From the NCBI GenBank assembly GCA_035048495.1, contig CM068540.1, positions 11,950,829 through 12,014,828 on the forward strand: a DNA stretch of 64,000 nucleotides. The letters run 5' to 3'. Shown here one piece after another: positions 56,501 through 64,000 of the stretch. This DNA is from Euptelea pleiosperma. Lineage: Eukaryota > Streptophyta > Magnoliopsida > Ranunculales > Eupteleaceae. The first letter of the stretch is position 1, and each line of letters opens with the position of its first letter. A program made the position numbers and the translations under genes. The notes below the pieces were generated by a model. It saw only the letters and a program-made list of their open reading frames with translations, did no database searches and had not been told where the DNA came from.

Positions 56501-59500
56501 GACTCGAATTCTTCCATTACTATTGTTTCAACACATTTGAAGTGTTGGAACAAGATTCGGTACAGTCAAAACAATTTAGCTCCATCCGTGCGTCAACGTC
56601 TCAAATTGGACTCAGTTTGTGTGTTACATTCCGAAGCCTATAACTTGTGACTTTTTCGCAACCGGACCTCGTAATTAGACTCGAATTCTTCCATTACTAT
56701 TGTTTCAACACATTTGAAGTGTTGGAACAAGATTCGGTACAGTCAAAACAATTTAGCTCCATCCGTGCGTCAACGTCTCAAATTGGACTCAGTTTGTGTG
56801 TTACATTCCGAAGCCTATAACTTGTGACTTTTTCGCAACCGGACCTCGTAATTAGACTCGAATTCTTCCATTACTATTGTTTCAACACATTTGAAGTGTT
56901 GGAACAAGATTCGGTACAGTCAAAACAATTTAGCTCCATCCATGCGTCAACGTCTCAAATTGGACTCAGTTTGTGTGTTACATTCCGAAGCCTATAACTT
57001 GTGACTTTTTCGCAACCGGACCTCGTAATTAGACTCGAATTCTTCCATTACTATTGTTTCAACACATTTGAAGTGTTGGAACAAGATTCGGTACAGTCAA
57101 AACAATTTAGCTCCATCCGTGCGTCAACGTCTCAAATTGGACTCAGTTTGTGTGTTACATTCCGAAGCCTATAACTTGTGACTTTTTCGCAACCGGACCT
57201 CGTAATTAGACTCGAATTCTTCCATTACTATTGTTTCAACACATTTGAAGTGTTGGAACAAGATTCGGTACAGTCAAAACAATTTAGCTCCATCCATGCG
57301 TCAACGTCTCAAATTGGACTCAGTTTGTGTGTTACATTCCGAAGCCTATAACTTGTGACTTTTTCGCAACCGGACCTCGTAATTAGACTCGAATTCTTCC
57401 ATTACTATTGTTTCAACACATTTGAAGTGTTGGAACAAGATTCGGTACAGTCAAAACAATTTAGCTCCATCCGTGCGTCAACGTCTCAAATTGGACTCAG
57501 TTTGTGTGTTACATTCCGAAGCCTATAACTTGTGACTTTTTCGCAACCGGACCTCGTAATTAGACTCGAATTCTTCCATTACTATTGTTTCAACACATTT
57601 GAAGTGTTGGAACAAGATTCGGTACAGTCAAAACAATTTAGCTCCATCCGTGCGTCAACGTCTCAAATTGGACTCAGTTTGTGTGTTACATTCCGAAGCC
57701 TATAACTTGTGACTTTTTCGCAACCGGACCTCGTAATTAGACTCGAATTCTTCCATTACTATTGTTTCAACACATTTGAAGTGTTGGAACAAGATTCGGT
57801 ACAGTCAAAACAATTTAGCTCCATCCGTGCGTCAACGTCTCAAATTGGACTCAGTTTGTGTGTTACATTCCGAAGCCTATAACTTGTGACTTTTTCGCAA
57901 CCGGACCTCGTAATTAGACTCGAATTCTTCCATTACTATTGTTTCAACACATTTGAAGTGTTGGAACAAGATTCGGTACAGTCAAAACAATTTAGCTCCA
58001 TCCGTGCGTCAACGTCTCAAATTGGACTCAGTTTGTGTGTTACATTCCGAAGCCTATAACTTGTGACTTTTTCGCAACCGGACCTCGTAATTAGACTCGA
58101 ATTCTTCCATTACTATTGTTTCAACACATTTGAAGTGTTGGAACAAGATTCGGTACAGTCAAAACAATTTAGCTCCATCCGTGCGTCAACGTCTCAAATT
58201 GGACTCAGTTTGTGTGTTACATTCCGAAGCCTATAACTTGTGACTTTTTCGCAACCGGACCTCGTAATTAGACTCGAATTCTTCCATTACTATTGTTTCA
58301 ACACATTTGAAGTGTTGGAACAAGATTCGGTACAGTCAAAACAATTTAGCTCCATCCGTGCGTCAACGTCTCAAATTGGACTCAGTTTGTGTGTTACATT
58401 CCGAAGCCTATAACTTGTGACTTTTTCGCAACCGGACCTCGTAATTAGACTCGAATTCTTCCATTACTATTGTTTCAACACATTTGAAGTGTTGGAACAA
58501 GATTCGGTACAGTCAAAACAATTTAGCTCCATCCGTGCGTCAACGTCTCAAATTGGACTCAGTTTGTGTGTTACATTCCGAAGCCTATAACTTGTGACTT
58601 TTTCGCAACCGGACCTCGTAATTAGACTCGAATTCTTCCATTACTATTGTTTCAACACATTTGAAGTGTTGGAACAAGATTCGGTACAGTCAAAACAATT
58701 TAGCTCCATCCGTGCGTCAACGTCTCAAATTGGACTCAGTTTGTGTGTTACATTCCGAAGCCTATAACTTGTGACTTTTTCGCAACCGGACCTCGTAATT
58801 AGACTCGAATTCTTCCATTACTATTGTTTCAACACATTTGAAGTGTTGGAACAAGATTCGGTACAGTCAAAACAATTTAGCTCCATCCGTGCGTCAACGT
58901 CTCAAATTGGACTCAGTTTGTGTGTTACATTCCGAAGCCTATAACTTGTGACTTTTTCGCAACCGGACCTCGTAATTAGACTCGAATTCTTCCATTACTA
59001 TTGTTTCAACACATTTGAAGTGTTGGAACAAGATTCGGTACAGTCAAAACAATTTAGCTCCATCCATGCGTCAACGTCTCAAATTGGACTCAGTTTGTGT
59101 GTTACATTCCGAAGCCTATAACTTGTGACTTTTTCGCAACCGGACCTCGTAATTAGACTCGAATTCTTCCATTACTATTGTTTCAACACATTTGAAGTGT
59201 TGGAACAAGATTCGGTACAGTCAAAACAATTTAGCTCCATCCTTGCGTCAACGTCTCAAATTGGACTCAGTTTGTGTGTTACATTCCGAAGCCTATAACT
59301 TGTGACTTTTTCGCAACCGGACCTCGTAATTAGACTCGAATTCTTCCATTACTATTGTTTCAACACATTTGAAGTGTTGGAACAAGATTCGGTACAGTCA
59401 AAACAATTTAGCTCCATCCAGTGCGTCAACGTCTCAAATTGGACTCAGTTTGTGTGTTACATTCCGAAGCCTATAACTTGTGACTTTTTCGCAACCGGAC

Positions 59501-62500
59501 CTCGTAATTAGACTCGAATTCTTCCATTACTATTGTTTCAACACATTTGAAGTGTTGGAACAAGATTCGGTACAGTCAAAACAATTTAGCTCCATCCGTG
59601 CGTCAACGTCTCAAATTGGACTCAGTTTGTGTGTTACATTCCGAAGCCTATAACTTGTGACTTTTTCGCAACCGGACCTCGTAATTAGACTCGAATTCTT
59701 CCATTACTATTGTTTCAACACATTTGAAGTGTTGGAACAAGATTCGGTACAGTCAAAACAATTTAGCTCCATCCGTGCGTCAACGTCTCAAATTGGACTC
59801 AGTTTGTGTGTTACATTCCGAAGCCTATAACTTGTGACTTTTTCGCAACCGGACCTCGTAATTAGACTCGAATTCTTCCATTACTATTGTTTCAACACAT
59901 TTGAAGTGTTGGAACAAGATTCGGTACAGTCAAAACAATTTAGCTCCATCCATGCGTCAACGTCTCAAATTGGACTCAGTTTGTGTGTTACATTCCGAAG
60001 CCTATAACTTGTGACTTTTTCGCAACCGGACCTCGTAATTAGACTCGAATTCTTCCATTACTATTGTTTCAACACATTTGAAGTGTTGGAACAAGATTCG
60101 GTACAGTCAAAACAATTTAGCTCCATCCATGCGTCAACGTCTCAAATTGGACTCAGTTTGTGTGTTACATTCCGAAGCCTATAACTTGTGACTTTTTCGC
60201 AACCGGACCTCGTAATTAGACTCGAATTCTTCCATTACTATTGTTTCAACACATTTGAAGTGTTGGAACAAGATTCGGTACAGTCAAAACAATTTAGCTC
60301 CATCCGTGCGTCAACGTCTCAAATTGGACTCAGTTTGTGTGTTACATTCCGAAGCCTATAACTTTGACTTTTTCGCAACCGGACCTCGTAATTAGACTCG
60401 AATTCTTCCATTACTATTGTTTCAACACATTTGAAGTGTTGGAACAAGATTCGGTACAGTCAAAACAATTTAGCTCCATCCGTGCGTCAACGTCTCAAAT
60501 TGGACTCAGTTTGTGTGTTACATTCCGAAGCCTATAACTTGTGACTTTTTCGCAACCGGACCTCGTAATTAGACTCGAATTCTTCCATTACTATTGTTTC
60601 AACACATTTGAAGTGTTGGAACAAGATTCGGTACAGTCAAAACAATTTAGCTCCATCCTTGCGTCAACGTCTCAAATTGGACTCAGTTTGTGTGTTACAT
60701 TCCGAAGCCTATAACTTGTGACTTTTTCGCAACCGGACCTCGTAATTAGACTCGAATTCTTCCATTACTATTGTTTCAACACATTTGAAGTGTTGGAACA
60801 AGATTCGGTACAGTCAAAACAATTTAGCTCCATCCATGCGTCAACGTCTCAAATTGGACTCAGTTTGTGTGTTACATTCCGAAGCCTATAACTTGTGACT
60901 TTTTCGCAACCGGACCTCGTAATTAGACTCGAATTCTTCCATTACTATTGTTTCAACACATTTGAAGTGTTGGAACAAGATTCGGTACAGTCAAAACAAT
61001 TTAGCTCCATCCGTGCGTCAACGTCTCAAATTGGACTCAGTTTGTGTGTTACATTCCGAAGCCTATAACTTTTGACTTTTTCGCAACCGGACCTCGTAAT
61101 TAGACTCGAATTCTTCCATTACTATTGTTTCAACACATTTGAAGTGTTGGAACAAGATTCGTGACAGTCGAAACAAGTTAGCTCCATCCGTGCGTCAACG
61201 TCTCAAATTGGACTCAGTTTGTGTGTTACATTCCGAAGCCTATAACTTATGACTTTTTCGCAACCGGACCTCGTAATTAGACTCGAATTCTTCAATTACT
61301 ATTGTTTCAACACATTTGAAGTGTTGGAACAAGATTCGGTACAGTGAAAACAATTTAGCTCCATCCATGCGTCAACGTCTCAAATTGGACTCAGTTTGTG
61401 TGTTACATTCCGAAGCCTATAACTTGTGACTTTTTCGCAACCGGACCTCGTAATTAGACTCCAATTCTTCCATTACTATTGTTTCAACACATTTGAAGTG
61501 TTGGAACAAGATTCGGTACAGTCAAAACAATTTAGCTCCATCCATGCGTCAACGTCTCAAATTGGACTCAGTTTGTGTGTTACATTCCGAAGCCTATAAC
61601 TTGTGACTTTTTCGCAACCGGACCTCGTAATTAGACTCGAATTCTTCCATTACTATTGTTTCAACACATTTGAAGTGTTGGAACAAGATTCGGTACAGTC
61701 AAAACAATTTAGCTCCATCCGTGCGTCAACGTCTCAAATTGGACTCAGTTTGTGTGTTACATTCCGAAGCCTATAACTTGTGACTTTTTCGCAACCGGAC
61801 CTCGTAATTAGACTCGAATTCTTCCATTACTATTGTTTCAACACATTTGAAGTGTTGGAACAAGATTCGGTACAGTCAAAACAATTTAGCTCCATCCGTG
61901 CGTCAACGTCTCAAATTGGACTCAGTTTGTGTGTTACATTCCGAAGCCTATAACTTATGACTTTTTCGCAACCGGACCTCGTAATTAGACTCGAATTCTT
62001 CCATTACTATTGTTTCAACACATTTGAAGTGTTGGAACAAGATTCGGTACAGTCAAAACAATTTAGCTCCATCCGTGCGTCAACGTCTCAAATTGGACTC
62101 AGTTTGTGTGTTACATTCCGAAGCCTATAACTTGTGACTTTTTCGCAACCGGACCTCGTAATTAGACTCGAATTCTTCCATTACTATTGTTTCAACACAT
62201 TTGAAGTGTTGGAACAAGATTCGGTACAGTCAAAACAATTTAGCTCCATCCGTGCGTCAACGTCTCAAATTGGACTCAGTTTGTGTGTTACATTCCGAAG
62301 CCTATAACTTGTGACTTTTTCGCAACCGGACCTCGTAATTAGACTCGAATTCTTCCATTACTATTGTTTCAACACATTTGAAGTGTTGGAACAAGATTCG
62401 GTACAGTCAAAACAATTTAGCTCCATCCATGCGTCAACGTCTCAAATTGGACTCAGTTTGTGTGTTACATTCCGAAGCCTATAACTTGTGACTTTTTCGC

Positions 62501-64000
62501 AACCGGACCTCGTAATTAGACTCGAATTCTTCCATTACTATTGTTTCAACACATTTGAAGTGTTGGAACAAGATTCGGTACAGTCAAAACAATTTAGCTC
62601 CATCCGTGCGTCAACGTCTCAAATTGGACTCAGTTTGTGTGTTACATTCCGAAGCCTATAACTTTTGACTTTTTCGCAACCGGACCTCGTAATTAGACTC
62701 GAATTCTTCCATTACTATTGTTTCAACACATTTGAAGTGTTGGAACAAGATTCGGTACAGTCGAAACAATTTAGCTCCATCCGTGCGTCAACGTCTCAAA
62801 TTGGACTCAGTTTGTGTGTTACATTCCGAAGCCTATAACTTATGACTTTTTCGCAACCGGACCTCGTAATTAGACTCGAATTCTTCCATTACTATTGTTT
62901 CAACACATTTGAAGTGTTGGAACAAGATTCGGTACAGTCAAAACAATTTAGCTCCATCCGTGCGTCAACGTCTCAAATTGGACTCAGTTTGTGTGTTACA
63001 TTCCGAAGCCTATAACTTGTGACTTTTTCGCAACCGGACCTCGTAATTAGACTCGAATTCTTCCATTACTATTGTTTCAACACATTTGAAGTGTTGGAAC
63101 AAGATTCGGTACAGTCAAAACAATTTAGCTCCATCCGTGCGTCAACGTCTCAAATTGGACTCAGTTTGTGTGTTACATTCCGAAGCCTATAACTTGTGAC
63201 TTTTTCGCAACCGGACCTCGTAATTAGACTCGAATTCTTCCATTACTATTGTTTCAACACATTTGAAGTGTTGGAACAAGATTCGGTACAGTCAAAACAA
63301 TTTAGCTCCATCCGTGCGTCAACGTCTCAAATTGGACTCAGTTTGTGTGTTACATTCCGAAGCCTATAACTTTTGACTTTTTCGCAACCGGACCTCGTAA
63401 TTAGACTCGAATTCTTCCATTACTATTGTTTCAACACATTTGAAGTGTTGGAACAAGATTCGGTACAGTCAAAACAATTTAGCTCCATCCGTGCGTCAAC
63501 GTCTCAAATTGGACTCAGTTTGTGTGTTACATTCCGAAGCCTATAACTTATGACTTTTTCGCAACCGGACCTCGTAATTAGACTCGAATTCTTCCATTAC
63601 TATTGTTTCAACACATTTGAAGTGTTGGAACAAGATTCGGTACAGTCAAAACAATTTAGCTCCATCCATGCGTCAACGTCTCAAATTGGACTCAGTTTGT
63701 GTGTTACATTCCGAAGCCTATAACTTGTGACTTTTTCGCAACCGGACCTCGTAATTAGACTCGAATTCTTCCATTACTATTGTTTCAACACATTTGAAGT
63801 GTTGGAACAAGATTCGGTACAGTCAAAACAATTTAGCTCCATCCGTGCGTCAACGTCTCAAATTGGACTCAGTTTGTGTGTTACATTCCGAAGCCTATAA
63901 CTTGTGACTTTTTCGCAACCGGACCTCGTAATTAGACTCGAATTCTTCCATTACTATTGTTTCAACACATTTGAAGTGTTGGAACAAGATTCGGTACAGT
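53503..64000. repeat. 177 bp satellite DNA array, about 59 copies
   Basis: Head-to-tail copies of a 177 bp monomer fill the window to its right edge; the phrase GTACAGTC recurs at 53551, 53729, 53906, 54083, 54260 and so on. Copies are nearly identical, with variation mostly at two sites: CCATCC(G/A/T)TGCG and AACTT(G/T/A)TGAC. Each typical monomer contains one GAATTC (EcoRI) site and a short dyad (CAACAC, 7-base loop, GTGTTG). The first copy after the gap is the most diverged, as expected near an array edge. The size suits a nucleosome-length, possibly centromeric or heterochromatic, satellite. Because 177 is divisible by 3, frames look periodic, but each monomer has stops and no gene is implied. 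Confidence 0.97.

Noticed and set aside
59302..59511. 69-residue frame repeated in the satellite
   Set aside because: The 177 bp monomer is a multiple of three, so open frames recur, but most monomers carry stops in every frame. This one arises from a local insertion at 59418.
53503..64000. CRISPR-like array
   Set aside because: There are no unique spacers: the whole 177 bp unit repeats, which is eukaryotic satellite DNA.

Overview
This window is plant nuclear DNA from a large, transposon-rich angiosperm genome. The evidence is spliced GT-AG genes, Athila-type Ty3/gypsy and Ty1/copia retrotransposons, a Helitron, hAT- and Harbinger-type MITEs, and a long homogeneous satellite array. The species cannot be named from the sequence.

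Left region (1-18407): a nest of three related Athila-like LTR retrotransposons. Element A is on the minus strand and continues past the left edge. It has a tRNA-Asp-type primer site and a gag frame with no stop inside the window. A sits in the leader of element B (plus strand), which carries gag-pol interrupted by four in-frame TAG codons and has a 2.63 kb 3' LTR. B in turn abuts a truncated minus-strand LTR (C), so the nesting order is probably C, then B, then A. Because A and B lie head to head, large inverted repeats result.

18408-22450 is a non-coding patchwork: a diverged direct repeat, a TIR element, a 1.66 kb non-autonomous Helitron, and two hAT-type MITEs, one inserted inside another repeat.

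23129-42914 holds one eight-coding-exon gene on the plus strand (reconstructed product 1312 aa), resembling plant proteins annotated as stress response protein NST1-like. It has a short uORF ending just before its start codon. Intron 6 is 10.8 kb because of a 5.77 kb antisense copia element (perfect TSD, six in-frame stops). Intron 3 carries a 367 bp tandem duplication.

43040-48215 is intergenic, with MITEs and a LINE remnant. 48216-52283 holds a two-exon minus-strand gene (265 aa, uncharacterised, possibly plastid-targeted and methyltransferase-like). Its 3.27 kb intron contains a hAT derivative and a compact gag-only LTR element of TR-GAG type.

The start of an acidic-repeat protein (53158-53402) is cut by a 100-N assembly gap. 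From 53503 to the right edge is an array of about 59 copies of a 177 bp satellite with one EcoRI site per typical monomer. I found no clearly novel protein system. The most notable items are the satellite array and its variant structure, the nested inverted Athila elements, the excess of TAG stops in both retrotransposon polyproteins, the TR-GAG element, and the uORF.
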